Shown here: positions 9,931-21,072 of the stretch, piece by piece | Layout: the number at the start of each line of letters is the position of its first letter | Position numbering within the stretch: the stretch's first letter is position 1 | Assembly (NCBI RefSeq): GCF_011074885.1 | Contig: NC_054687.1 | Span: forward strand, 496,001 to 560,000 | Length of the DNA stretch: 64,000 nt | From: Brettanomyces bruxellensis | Taxonomy: Eukaryota; Ascomycota; Pichiomycetes; Pichiales; Pichiaceae | Reading direction: 5' to 3' | Notes under the pieces: model-generated | Database searches by the model: none | What the model was told of the DNA's origin: nothing | What the model saw: the letters and a program-made list of their open reading frames with translations, nothing else | Program-made: the position numbers and the translations under genes

Positions 9931-10576
9931 TTTGTATATATATGTTTCAGTTAAGAATTATATCCGTAGAATAAACTTTGGAAAGGGAAACGGAGAAAAA
10001 GGGAAAGCCTGAGAAGAATAAGAGTGTAATCACTTTGTTGAAAAAAAAAAAAACTGTGAAGAGAATTCTGGTGATATATATAACCCTGTGAAAAAGAAAA
10101 ATCCAGAATGAGCAACTCTGGCTGCAAAATTGTCGAAAAACATGTTGGAGCAGGAACAAGTCGCGAAATTCATGTAATCGGTCTTCCCATTCATTTTTTG
10201 CTCATGCCATCCCAATCCGGAACTTTTCACATCCATTTGATTGATTCGTGGCCAATAAAATGAAGAAGTTTTTTTTTTTTTTTTTTACTTCACATTGCAA
10301 TTCTTGAGTTGTTAATGTCGCTCGAGATTTTCATCAATGGAAAATTCGGGCATGACTACTATCCTAAGTCAAATATCAGAAATGTTCTCGAGAAATTTGT
10401 AAAAATGACTGGTGCTTTTCAAGACTGAAACAATGGTTCCTACTCTTATCTTCTTTTCTATTATTCTTACGAATGCAAGTTTCCGAAAAGCCCTAACATG
10501 TTTTTTTAATGTTTTATATTACATATATCAGGTGGTTCCGGCCACCTCCCTAGTTTTCTCTTCGTACGTCTCTGCA
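9931..10576. other. LYS9 promoter and OCA4 3' flank
   Basis: No gene. Contains A and T homopolymers (near 10039-10051 and 10268-10286), a CCAAT core near 10252 and A/T-rich 3' flank next to OCA4. Confidence 0.55.
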
Positions 10577-11911
10577 TTAAACTGTATTAAGTTTCCCGTA
10601 TTGCTTCTCCCAACTATCTCTCAAGCTTATAAACCACAGAGGTAAATCTTCCTCCTTTGGTAGGGGAATCTTAACAGTTGTGGCTAACACTTTGTTACGA
10701 TCGTTTATCACTTTGAACTGCTTCTGAGGCCTATAGAAATGGTAAAGCATTACTTTCTCGTGTTCATCGCTCATGCCAGATAATTTAGTTTCTCCAAATG
10801 ATTTATCCATCCCTTGAGAAAGTGCTCCTTGCTCAACAGTTCCGGCTTCGGTGATTGATCTATTATTACCCTCAAGCGCATTCAAATTTGAGTCATTCTT
10901 TGATTCGTTAAGTTCGTGTTGTTTACGGTGCAATTCCCTCTGTTTCTTCCTTTGCTTACGATCTTCAACCAACTTCAACAAATTCTTGGGGATCTGAGGA
11001 GAAGTCGACATCGAGAGCTTTCCCGATCCGGCAGATCCCTGCAAGAGGGAATTTCCATAGTTCTCTGACACCCTTCTTGCAGCCCACGAAGGTCTTCTAC
11101 CCTCGATCGATATGGCTTCACTTGTCTTATAACTACTTCCAAATGATGTATCCATCCTTGGCGAGTACTTTTCGACACTTCCCTCACTCATAGACGAATC
11201 ATCTATAGCCTCTTCTGGTGTCTCTTCCTTTAAAGCGCCGAATTTCTCTAGACTCGAGCTGTATTTTCTTGTATATGACGGTTTATACGGTATGCTCTGT
11301 CCCCTGAGGTTTTTCCTCTCCTTGTCGGTAACATCTGGGTTCTTCCTGTAAAATGTCTTTGAGTCATCCACTATCCGTCTCCCGTGTGTCTGTTGTAAAC
11401 TTCCTTGATCCTCGTCATTTTCTTCATTGTATGGTTCTAACTCTATATTGATTAACTCAAGAAAGCTCTCAACATTGTAGTTGGCTTTACTACCGCTGAA
11501 AAGTCTGTACTCGTTCGCAATACTTGAGTAACACCACCGTTCAATGTGTCGCAATATACCAACCACAACTGCGCTTTTATCAATAAGAAGACAGTTGTGG
11601 TTATTTCGAGAATTCAAAAGAATTCGTATCACCTTGGATATTAATGTTGGCCTTAGAACCATCCAATCCTGATGCTTGAAACTGCTGATTTCACTGTCCT
11701 CTTGCAAAATATTCGAATCCGTAATGTGATAGAGTCTAATGTGATTTTCTTCCATGTATTCAGATAACACCCTGGTAGGATTCTCCTCGTCCATCCACAC
11801 TATTGATTTAAGCTGTAGGGTATCCAGAAATGAGTTGTTGATTGGATCCAACTTTGAGCATCTGTAGATCCCATCTTCAACAAGTGCAAAATTATCTGGT
11901 GGAACTAACAT
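10577..11911 (-). CDS. OCA4: Oca4-like atypical dual-specificity phosphatase-fold protein
   Basis: Member of the plant/fungal Siw14-Oca family, linked to oxidant-induced cell-cycle arrest and inositol pyrophosphate metabolism. 444 aa (S. cerevisiae Oca4 is 362). The N-terminus MLVPPDNFALVEDGIYRCSK is nearly diagnostic. The core block CLLIDKSAVVVGILRHIERW and then YRLFSGSKANYNVESFLELINIE matches Oca4. The position of the usual CX5R loop reads LLIDKSAVVVG, so the catalytic Cys/Arg are absent, as in yeast Oca4. Residues about 180-380 form a Ser/Lys/Glu-rich insertion. The C-terminal IPLPKEEDLPLWFISLRDSWEK closes the domain. Start at ATG 11911. Confidence 0.9.
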   Translation of the reverse strand: MLVPPDNFALVEDGIYRCSKLDPINNSFLDTLQLKSIVWMDEENPTRVLSEYMEENHIRLYHITDSNILQEDSEISSFKHQDWMVLRPTLISKVIRILLNSRNNHNCLLIDKSAVVVGILRHIERWCYSSIANEYRLFSGSKANYNVESFLELINIELEPYNEENDEDQGSLQQTHGRRIVDDSKTFYRKNPDVTDKERKNLRGQSIPYKPSYTRKYSSSLEKFGALKEETPEEAIDDSSMSEGSVEKYSPRMDTSFGSSYKTSEAISIEGRRPSWAARRVSENYGNSLLQGSAGSGKLSMSTSPQIPKNLLKLVEDRKQRKKQRELHRKQHELNESKNDSNLNALEGNNRSITEAGTVEQGALSQGMDKSFGETKLSGMSDEHEKVMLYHFYRPQKQFKVINDRNKVLATTVKIPLPKEEDLPLWFISLRDSWEKQYGKLNTV

Positions 11912-12784
11912 TGTACTTCCTGGCTGGTTGTATCGTTAATTGTCCGGGGTCCTTAGTTTAAATTTCTATTTCAATAAGGAATGGTCGTGCAGCGATCTCA
12001 TTTGTATATCCAAACTGTTTTTATAGTTTGGTAATATACTGGTGTACGGATGCAACAAATGGAATATACTTTTGCAAGTCCCTTATATATATGGAATAAT
12101 ACCCGTATTTTAACTGTACTAAATGTCAAAACAATAAAAGGATAGAACAATGAGGCTTTAAGAAGAAGAAGATTTATTGTCTATGTTTTCGTATAAACAA
12201 AAGAATGACAACTATATAATGATGAGATATCCTGTTGTGTCTATACTAAATCTTATGTACAAGTTATATACCACAATAAATATCGAGATACTATACAAAT
12301 CAGGTAACACTAACTTTAACACTAAATAGTATTCATATAAGCGCCTTTTGTCGGAAGTGTTTAATTTTCTTTGAATAGTTAACAAACTTGAGTATTTTGG
12401 TAATTATCCTCTCTGCTTTACTAAAAATTCATTTTCTGTATAGAACAGATTACACCTGATTAGAGAAATGAAATGTATTTGATAGTCTAATAACTTTGTT
12501 TCAATTCAACAGGCAAGCAAGAACCTATGCTAAGAGTATCCATAGAATATTTTGAAACATGTATATAATACAGATAGGGTATAGTTGTTTACTCTGTCTG
12601 TAAATATAGACTACACAGAAATCTGTCGCTTAACCGCGGGCAGAGTAAATTTCAATAAATTTCTATCAGCTTTTTCCCCAGTTTTGCGCATCTAACGTTG
12701 AGTGTGCTTTTTCATCACCGATGAATGCGTTTTAGTACTCACATCTAAGTTCCCTTTGTGGTTATTAAGACAGCATTCATCATC
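11912..12784. other. Divergent OCA4/ALG2 promoter region
   Basis: No gene of credible length. AT-rich throughout. A minimal upstream ORF (12721-12735, ATG AAT GCG TTT TAG) lies 49 bases before the ALG2 start. Confidence 0.55.
12721..12735 (+). promoter_or_regulatory. Four-codon upstream ORF before ALG2
   Basis: ATG AAT GCG TTT TAG, ending 49 bases before the ALG2 ATG. Whether it lies in the transcript is unknown. If it does, it could lower or condition ALG2 translation. Confidence 0.3.
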
Positions 12785-14197
12785 ATGTCAGCTCATATCA
12801 CAAGTAATCGACGCCTTGATGTTGCCTTTATACATCCGGATCTTGGAATAGGAGGCGCAGAACGTTTGGTGGTGGATGCGGCAATGGCCATAAAAAACAT
12901 GAAAAATGATTCTGGAAAAGAGAATGTGGTTAAAGTGCTAACTTCGCATTGTGATCTGAACCATTGCTTTGAGGAGGTGCGAAATGGTGAGCTCAAGGTG
13001 TATGTTTATGGGGATTTTCTTCCCACGAACTTATTTGGAATGTTTTCCATCGTGTTTGCATTTCTACGGCAATTGTACCTAGTCCTATTATTGATATTCA
13101 CCGGGAAGTTGAACAACTACGATGTGATATTTGTGGACCAATTGGCATACTGCATTCCCTTGCTACACTTTTATAAGCGTCCCGAGGCAAAGATTATATT
13201 CTACTGCCATTTTCCAGACAAATTATTGGCATCCCATCATGGTGTTTTGAGATCATTGTACAGATACGTTTTTGATGGAATTGAGGAATGGACTACGAGA
13301 TCTGCGGACATTATTGTGGTTAACTCCGAGTTTACAAAGCAGACAGTTTTGAAACAGTTTAAAAGTATTGCCAAGGAAAAGAGACCATTGAATGTTGTTT
13401 ATCCATGCGTTCCATCTAGAGTGGATATAGATGAAAGATCTATAAGTCGCGTTTCAAGTTTCTTCGGAAAGAGCAGCTTTTTCCTATCAGTGAACAGATT
13501 CGAAAGAAAGAAGCATATCGAACTCGCTATTGACTCGTATGATCTGTATCTAAAATTGGAAGGTGCAGATACAAAGGAAAGATTGGTGATATCCGGAGGA
13601 TACGATGAACGGGTGTCTGAGAACAAAACATACTTGGAAGACCTCAAGAGTAAATGTGAGGACTTGGGACTTTCATATGCTATTACCACCTTAGCGTTGG
13701 AAGAAGACGAACTGGGCGATAGCCAGGTGATATTCATGCCATCAATAGCTACTGATATAAAGAATGCGCTACTATCAAGAACGGACTTGCTTATGTACAC
13801 ACCATCATATGAACACTTTGGGATTGTTCCTGTGGAAGCAATGAGGATGGGGAAGCTGGTTCTTGCAGATAATACAGGTGGACCGTTGGAAACGGTGGTG
13901 AACTATTCATCAAATAAGGACTCGTACACTGGTTTCACCGTTAAAGCCGATGCACAGGAGTGGAGTAAAACTCTTTTTTTTGTCAAGTCATTACCTGAGA
14001 CAGAGCTCGAAACTGTGTCAAACAGATGCGTGGCACGTGCCGAGTCTACATTTTCGTTTTCAGCCATGCAGAAGGCATTGGCAAGAGCTATTGATACATC
14101 GGAGCCAAAAGTGTACCATCATGAGAAGGTGGCACCATACTTTGCAATTTCATTTGTTACATTACTAGTTGCAGCAGGGATTATCATGAAGTCCTAG
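12785..14197 (+). CDS. ALG2: GDP-Man:Man(1)GlcNAc(2)-PP-dolichol alpha-1,3-mannosyltransferase
   Basis: Adds the second and third mannoses to the lipid-linked oligosaccharide on the cytosolic face of the ER. 470 aa from ATG 12785; upstream in-frame sequence has only a GTG, so this ATG is chosen. GT4-family motifs: HPDLGIGGAERLVVDAA near the N-terminus (about residues 17-33), SHCDLNHCFEEVRNG, YGDFLPTN, FYCHFPDKLLA, the GGYDERV block, and the EX7E region YEHFGIVPVEAMRMGK followed by NTGGPLET. A hydrophobic C-terminal helix (about 450-468) is the likely membrane anchor. It is slightly shorter than S. cerevisiae Alg2 (503 aa), mainly in the C-terminal hydrophobic part. Confidence 0.95.
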   Translation: MSAHITSNRRLDVAFIHPDLGIGGAERLVVDAAMAIKNMKNDSGKENVVKVLTSHCDLNHCFEEVRNGELKVYVYGDFLPTNLFGMFSIVFAFLRQLYLVLLLIFTGKLNNYDVIFVDQLAYCIPLLHFYKRPEAKIIFYCHFPDKLLASHHGVLRSLYRYVFDGIEEWTTRSADIIVVNSEFTKQTVLKQFKSIAKEKRPLNVVYPCVPSRVDIDERSISRVSSFFGKSSFFLSVNRFERKKHIELAIDSYDLYLKLEGADTKERLVISGGYDERVSENKTYLEDLKSKCEDLGLSYAITTLALEEDELGDSQVIFMPSIATDIKNALLSRTDLLMYTPSYEHFGIVPVEAMRMGKLVLADNTGGPLETVVNYSSNKDSYTGFTVKADAQEWSKTLFFVKSLPETELETVSNRCVARAESTFSFSAMQKALARAIDTSEPKVYHHEKVAPYFAISFVTLLVAAGIIMKS

Positions 14198-14282
14198 GAA
14201 AATATCTTATCTATTATGTATTATTAATTCATTCAGTAGCTCTCGGTAGGAGAAAAAAATAGGGAAGAAGCGGAAGAGCTGT

Positions 14283-17200
14283 TCATTCGGTATCTGTAAC
14301 AATGGCCTCCTCTTCGAATTTCATGTGCCGCCTGTAGTCCTCGACGGCAGATTTGATCTTCTCGGTGGTGATGGGATACTCAATAACATCATTGAAGATA
14401 CCGCCGATCACGATATCGTGGCAGGATGGGGTGAAGGCTATAACCCTGGTGTCCGAATTGGCACAGGGAGTGTGTCTTATTAGCTTGACGAGATCGCCGG
14501 CATCGAGCTTTGAAAGCTTTGTCGACGTGAATATCAGATCGAACTGCACACCGCTGGTTCCGCGTTTAACTAGCTCTGAACCGCTGCTGACGGCGACAAC
14601 ATTGCAATTAAGCTTTCTCAAGTCGTTCTCGATCGCGTAGCGGTAGATTGGAATCGGCTCGCATAGCAACACGTCCAAAGCACTGAATAGTTTCTTGAAG
14701 CTGTCGGATGAGCCGGCGGTCATACCCGATGAGGAGCCGGATCTGTTTGTCAATCTCCGCCTGGATCTTCTACGCATGACTTTTGCAATGATGGAGGCCC
14801 TCTCCTCATTATCAGACAACGAGGACGATCTGTCGGTGTGAGTTCCGACGCTTTTGGCCACTGATCTGAGTGCAGACGACGAGTCCGGTGAGTCTAGCAA
14901 GAACCCGGAGCTGTGGTGGATACCGTGGAGTTGTCGCTGCTGCTGCTGCAACTTGAGAGCAGAGATTGGGGTGCCGTTAAGATTGGCAGCGGGGGATTTC
15001 ATAACTCGGGGTGACAACGAGCCCACAGCACCGGGTGGACACTTGCTGATGGGTGTGATGGCCCCGGAGGCAGACGAGACACTGGGGGAATTCAGGTTCA
15101 GGTTCAAGCTGTAGCTGTCCGAGGATCCCATGGAGGACATGCTGCTCCTCCGCTCAAGGTGCTCGGTCTTGAGCCTGTTGACGACATCTTTGTTTTGCTT
15201 CTCCAGCAAGGCCAAGTTCCGGAACTGGAACGACCCGAACTCGGACGACGACGAGGCATCCTTCAACCTGGAATTGCGTCTCTCTCGCTTTCCCGTTAGC
15301 CTCATCTGAGCAGGGTTCTTCGAGAAACTCTGTCTTAGGGGGGACTCCATGGATGAGGCGGCGGAATCGGACCGCTTCACGTTTGCAACCTCGCCGATTA
15401 AGGAGCCCCGGTGGACCGAGTAGTCCCCAACAACACCCTGCGAAAGAACCGAGGAGACCGACGACTTGTGCCTCAACACGGGCATCCGTGCACCCAGCAG
15501 GGGGCTGCTGTGCGGGTCATCATCAGAATCAGCATTCTCCTCGCAGCCAGCTTCACTGCCCCCCATCTCCTTCTCCAAGGAGATCATCTTGGCGCCCCGC
15601 GGGTCGAAGTACTCGGTTGAGTCCGGGGTGTCGGTGTTGGGGACGAAGGACGCGTCGTCCTCGAAAAGGGAGCCCCAGTTTAAGCCGCGGAAGTACGGGT
15701 GGTCCATAATCTCGGCAGACCCGTGGGCACCCAGCCGGTGGGCCGGGTCCTTGACCAACAAGCTCTGGATGAGATCGCGGGCCTCGTCCGTGCAGTAAGT
15801 AGTGAACTGAGCCTGGTCAAGGCGTGGCCACTGGATCTGGCCGTTGAGGATGTTCTCGAACACGGTCTCGGGCTTGTCTGCATTGAACGGCGGGTAGCCA
15901 AACAGGAACTCGAAGAGAATGCAGCCGACAGACCACCAGTCGGACACCTGGTCCTGGCCCCGGCCGGCAACCGTCTCGGGTGCCAAGTAGTCCGGGGTGC
16001 CGACGAACCGCCTGGACTTCGCCGACTGCTCCGGGTCAAACAACGCGTAGTTGGTGATCTCGGGCGGTCTCAAGGAGGGCAAGTCCTTGCCGTTAAAGAC
16101 AAGCAGTGTCTGGGTGTTTGTCTTCTTGGTGGGGTTTGCTGATGCGGCTGATGCTGCTGCCAGGGTCACCGCTGCTGCCAGGGACGAGTTGCTGGACTTC
16201 CGTTGGTGCCACGTGTCAATTTCGGAGGTGGGCGTAGCCAATGGCGAGCCAGAGCTGTAGGATGAGCCCCTGGACCCGTGTGTGGCGTGTGCCAACTTGA
16301 TGCTCCCCACTGGGCTCCGCAACTCCTCCAACGAGCTGACGGAGCCGAGCGATCGGCGATCATCCGAGTGTTGCTCTCCATTGGCAGCAGGGGAGGAGCA
16401 GCGAATGCTTCCGGAGGAGCTGTTGCTGGAAGAGCAGTACCTGCCCTTCTGGCGGCGGACCAAGCCCATGCGGCTCAAGCCGAAGTCGGTGAGCTTGACG
16501 TGGCCACTGTGATCGATGAGGAGGTTGTCGGGCTTGAGGTCCCGGTGCACAACGCCGTTGCGGTGCAAGTAGTCCACCCCCACGATGACCTCGGCAATGT
16601 ACCGGCGGGCCCAGCCGTCGGGCATCGTGCCCATGTTCTTCAACAAGGTCGCGAGGTCGCCCCCGTTCATGTACTCCATCACCAAGTAGAGGAAGTTTGT
16701 GCTCTGGAACGATGCCACGAGCTGCACCACGTAGGGGCAGTCTGTCTGGGCCATCATGATCGCACGCTCCGCCTTGACGTTCGTCACCTGGTTCTTTGCG
16801 ATCATGTCCGTCTTCGCCAGCACCTTCATCGCGTAGTACTCCCGGGTGAGCTTCCTCCGGACCAAGAACACCGATCCAAACGCCCCCTTGCTGATTGGCT
16901 TGACAACCTCGTAGTCGCGGATCGAGGGCGGTGTCTGCTTGGGCTGCTGGGGCACGATGAGCGGTGAGAGAGGGAGGTTTTGCAATATGGGTGTTTCTCT
17001 GTCACCCAGGCTTTTCTTCTCTCCAGATTCCACCCCCACCGGCAATGGCGACGAAAACGGCGAAACAGCCCGCGACAGAACACCGTTCACGCTGCCCTTG
17101 GAGTTCCGCTGGATGCTACTTAGTGGGATGCTGGAGCCGGGCGAGAGTGGTCTCCTGGGTGACAAATATCCGGTGCCTGGCCCCCCGGTGGCCTCCCCCG

Positions 17201-19342
17201 GGTTCTCACCATATATCGATATCACCGGAGTTGAGGCACCACCCATACCACTTCCTGCCCCACCCACACTCCCAGGACCCCGACTGCTCTCCATGTAACT
17301 ATATATCGGGGCCCGGCCAGTGCCCGCAAACGACCCACTGGACGGTAATCTGGACGGCAGCCTGGGCTGCGGCGACCTGATCGCTACCGGGGCCTGCATC
17401 CGCCCCGATCCCACCCGCTGCATGCTCTCGCTAGACACATCACTGTCCTCGTCCACATCGCTGCCACTGTACCCAAACACCTGGTCCCTAATCTTTGAGA
17501 TCGTGCCCTGGATCACCTGCAAAACCATGCCGTCCGTCTCCCTCGTGATCCGGTCCACCGACTGCTGCACGTGGGCAAGCCGCACTATGCTGTCTAGCTT
17601 CTCCCGGCTCAACTCCACCGTGTCCTCTATCATCCTCTGCACTGCCGCGTTGCCGGACACGCCCAGGTCCAGCTGCCCGAGCCGGTGCAAATGCCGTGTG
17701 GAGTCCGGCGAGTACGAAATCCGCGGGTTTCCAGCTGCCCCACCGGCCCTCACCTCGCCCGTGTTCACCTGGAGTGCCTCGTCCGAGTACTTGAGCATCT
17801 GCAACAAGCTCCGCAAGGTCTGCAAGGCCTGGTTCTGCGATGAGCCGGGGAGTGCACCCCTGGCAGGCTCGCTTACCACCAGCCCCCGGTACTCTATCGG
17901 GGGTGCTGTCGGGGAAGCTGCTGGGGTGCCTTAGTACTGCCCCCAGAACCAACCGGCCCCCCTACAGGGTCCCGCCGCGTGATCATGCTCGTGTAGATCC
18001 GGCCAAGAGCATTCCGGTGCTCCTGGAGTGCCTCCTGTCCCAGATACACCGAATCCTCCACCCGGTGCTCAAGTGCACATAGCTCTGTGTGCCGCTCAAG
18101 CCACCAATCCGGCACGTTCTGCTCACATATCCGGCACAACTGCACCGGTGGCGGCGGCACTCGCTCCTCGTCGATCACCCCGATATCGTTCAAGTGCACC
18201 AAGTACGACTCCAACAGGTTTGCACCGAACCCAAGCGTCCACACGAGGTCATCGGGCATCTCCAGATTCACCTCCTTGAGCGCGATCCACGGCTTCACAA
18301 TCCACATCGAGTGTGTTGGCCTTCCTGTCCGCGGGTCTGAGATCAGAATCCCCTGTGCCTCGAGCTCGATTGCTCCTCCGTCTGTCGTGATTGTCGAGCT
18401 TGACGATTTGATGCTCACCGAGTCGTCTTCTGAAGATGACGACACCGCCGATGTTGCTGCACACATTGTGCTTTCGGCAAGACTACCATATCCAGCTGAC
18501 GAGGTCTGCTCGCCGCCTGGAGACTGCCAACCAACGATTGGCTCTTTAAAACCTGCCCGAAGACTGCTGCTGGTGCTGATTTCTGCACTTGCATCCACGT
18601 ATTGCTCATCATCATCCTCCAAGTCCTCCCTATCCTCTTTCTCATATTCATTTTTATGTTTCTCATATTCTTTCTCATTCTTCTCATCCTTATTCTTCTC
18701 ATCTTCATTCTTCTCATTCTTCTCATCCGCCTCATATTCTTTTCCCCCATCCAAGTTCGTCTGAACAACAAACCGTACCCGGTAACTCTCGTCGTCTTTC
18801 ATCATGATACCTGTCGCCTTCTGGAACACCTGCTTGTCCTCATCCGTACCAACAATAATCTTTCCAATCGGCTTACGGACAATCTTAGAGATGTCTGTGC
18901 CCACAATGTGCTTCCAACTTCGACTGATGAACCTCACCTCGCAGTCAAGATTCAACTCGAGCACCAATGCCGGATTGCTCGCTGATGCCTCTCGCAATTC
19001 ACTTTGCGATCTGTTCAAACGAGAAAAATCCCGCGACATATCATCCACATCTAAGCCTCCCCCGTTCGACTCATCATCGGAGCTTTGCAACTCCCGAAAT
19101 ATGCTCCGGCTGTTATTGCCACCGCTCGCGGATGAAAGATTCGGCGAAGAATGGCATGGCGAAACTGACCGTGAGCTTCTATCTGTGTATCCACCTGCAA
19201 TACTAGAAGATGATGATATTTTCGTGACAACGGTGTTCGAACTTGGGCTTGCATCCCGTTGGAGCGGCGACGGCTCTTTGGATCGGCGGCCGTGATGCCT
19301 TCCAGATGTTTTGAAGGGGCTCTTCAAGTGTAGTTTTTGCAT
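14283..19342 (-). CDS. RIM15: Rim15 protein kinase (PAS, zinc finger, AGC kinase, receiver domain), split by a one-base frameshift
   Basis: Integrates TORC1, PKA and Pho85 signals and launches the quiescence/stationary-phase programme. Two abutting frames make one gene. 17894-19342 (482 aa) holds the PAS-like N-terminus, a Lys/Glu/Asn repeat tract and the finger CRICEQNVPDWWLERHTELC. 14283 to about 17930 continues with ISYSPDS, the kinase domain from about joined residue 811 (ISKGAFGSVFLV; HRDLKPDNLLI; DFGLSR; a long Ser-rich insert; GTPDYLAPE) and a C-terminal response-regulator-like domain. The second frame is open upstream of its first start-like codon (P-P-I-E-Y-R-G just before it), so one missing base between 17897 and about 17932 explains the break. 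Joined length would be about 1686 aa (S. cerevisiae 1770). Unusually GC-rich between about 15.3 and 18.1 kb. Confidence 0.93.
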
Positions 19343-19867
19343 TTCACTTCACAGCCATAGAGAAACCTATTTCACTGATTGGCTAATTATATTGAGAAAT
19401 CCCGGCCAATTGATCGATTGAAAGTCCGAATTTAATGCCTTCTGTGCTAAAATATGTATGCACCTTATATGTTTGTTGGTCTCTCTTGTAAGTTTTCAGT
19501 GTTTCCTGTGTTTCCAATGTTTCCCGTAGATAAATTAAGCCGATCAGCACTAGATTTTTGCAAAAAAAAGCTTATCATTGATACGATACAGAGACACGCC
19601 CAGGAAATTACGAGAGGGACAAAAAAAAAAAAAAAGAGCAAAAAAAGAGCAAAAAATAAAATAAAATAATAATTTAGGGATTGTCGTAAGCAGAACGTAA
19701 CTCACTACATCTACCTACGACAGCATATATTTCAATCTTTCATAATTTACCATTTATATCCATTCTATACATCCTTCACCCATATCTGTAATTGCGAGCC
19801 ACAATTCATATAATTTAAAAAATATGCTCCCAGGCATGGAAACAGTCAATCTTTCTGACAGAACCAA
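19343..19867. other. RIM15 promoter and SFH5 3' flank
   Basis: No gene. Three copies of TGTTTCC occur at about 19499-19525, and an A-rich block at about 19621-19670. Confidence 0.55.
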
Positions 19868-20721
19868 TCAATCCACAGTGTTTGATAGCTTTTCTTCAAC
19901 AAGATAGGCAACATACTCCGGAAGCTTGTATTTTGAGCGGTCAAACACAATTTTAATATCGTCTAGAGACTTGCCCCCCTTATTTCCATAAATCGCGGGT
20001 ATACCAGAACCTTCCAGATAATCGTTAAGCTGAGAACCATCTGTCATCATGGTTAACTTCTTTCTGGTTTCTTCAGCTACAAATGACTTGAAGGCATTAA
20101 ATAAGAAAGACATCAAAAATGGAACGTTCACAAAGTATTTCTTCGACAAAACCTCTGGGTAGTAATCGCCAAAAAGTTTGATAATGCTCGTGGATGCCTT
20201 TTTGGCACTGCTCGTCATACTAAACAGAGATGCCCCTTGTAATCATGGACTTGCACCATATAATTGTTAGTAGGATCATCAAACTTGAGTAATTGTAATG
20301 CCTGCTCCATCAATCCAACCCTCCATCTAATAAACTCGTTAACATGGCCAAAAACCTCGTTTGAATCTTTTATTGTTCCATAAAAGTTCCAGGTTATCAC
20401 TTTCTCGCATGAACCTCCATCCTTATTTAATGACAACGCTCCGATCTTGTTAAATTTCGGATCGTGCTTTTCTATAAAAGCAGCGCTAATTGGATCGAAT
20501 TGCTTTCTCCACCGCAAAATATCCAAAAGATGCTTTTTCGTCTCTGTAAGATTAAATCCGTACGCCTTTAGAAGCTTGTGAATCAAATGTTCAACTATCT
20601 TGGAATCATAGAATTCACCCTTGGGGTCCAATTGATATCCATAAAATTCATCATACTTGGCACTCTTGATAATATCGGGGAGCTCCGATATTAGCTTTTG
20701 CATTTCTTCTTTATGGTCCAT
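19868..20721 (-). CDS. SFH5: Sfh5-like Sec14-family phosphatidylinositol transfer protein, frameshifted
   Basis: Sfh5 is a CRAL-TRIO lipid-transfer protein of the ER/plasma membrane (heme-binding in S. cerevisiae). Frame 1 (20215-20721, 168 aa) carries DEFYGYQLDPKGEFYD, ILRWRKQFDP, ITWNFYG, FIRWRVGLMEQALQLL and NNYMVQVHDYKG. Frame 2 (19868-20218) continues with ASLFSMTSSAKKAST, IIKLFGDYYPEVLSKKYFVNVP and YGNKGG. The switch falls at a run of four Gs (minus strand) right after HDYK; a fifth G would give HDYKGASLF, matching the family's HDYKGVS block. Joined length 284 aa against 294 in S. cerevisiae. All conserved blocks survive, so a sequencing or assembly indel is more likely than a true loss. 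Start at ATG 20721. Confidence 0.88.
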
Positions 20722-21072
20722 TGCGATTTGATGCCTATGGCTTGCTATTGATGCTCTAATAAATTAAATAATAACTGTGGATCACACCGATAAAAAGGTG
20801 GAGTGTTGATAACTGTGATATCGGCTCAATCTAATAATCTTTCGATTTTCATTCATTTATCGTTTTATGGGGGGGGCTCCAAAAATTTGTTTGGTGTACT
20901 CATCTAAAAAAATTGACACAGATATTTTCCGCAATTTCTTGTTAAGAACTGGTCTCCCATCTTCATTTGATGCAAACCACTTTGGATGGGAACCAAATTG
21001 ATAAATAGTCTAATATTAATTTGTGACCAGCATGAACTATTCGAATGAAATGCATCAATCCAGACCTTTTTG
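20722..21072. other. SFH5 promoter region
   Basis: 350 bases without a gene. A run of seven Gs lies near 20870. Otherwise AT-rich and featureless. Confidence 0.5.

Noticed and set aside
8986..9954. 322-codon open frame opposite LYS9
   Set aside because: Exact antisense of a perfectly conserved enzyme; the openness comes from C/G-ending codon bias. No family resemblance in the product.
16278..16967. 229-codon and other long frames opposite RIM15
   Set aside because: The GC-rich block has few stop codons on either strand; the minus strand carries the conserved kinase.
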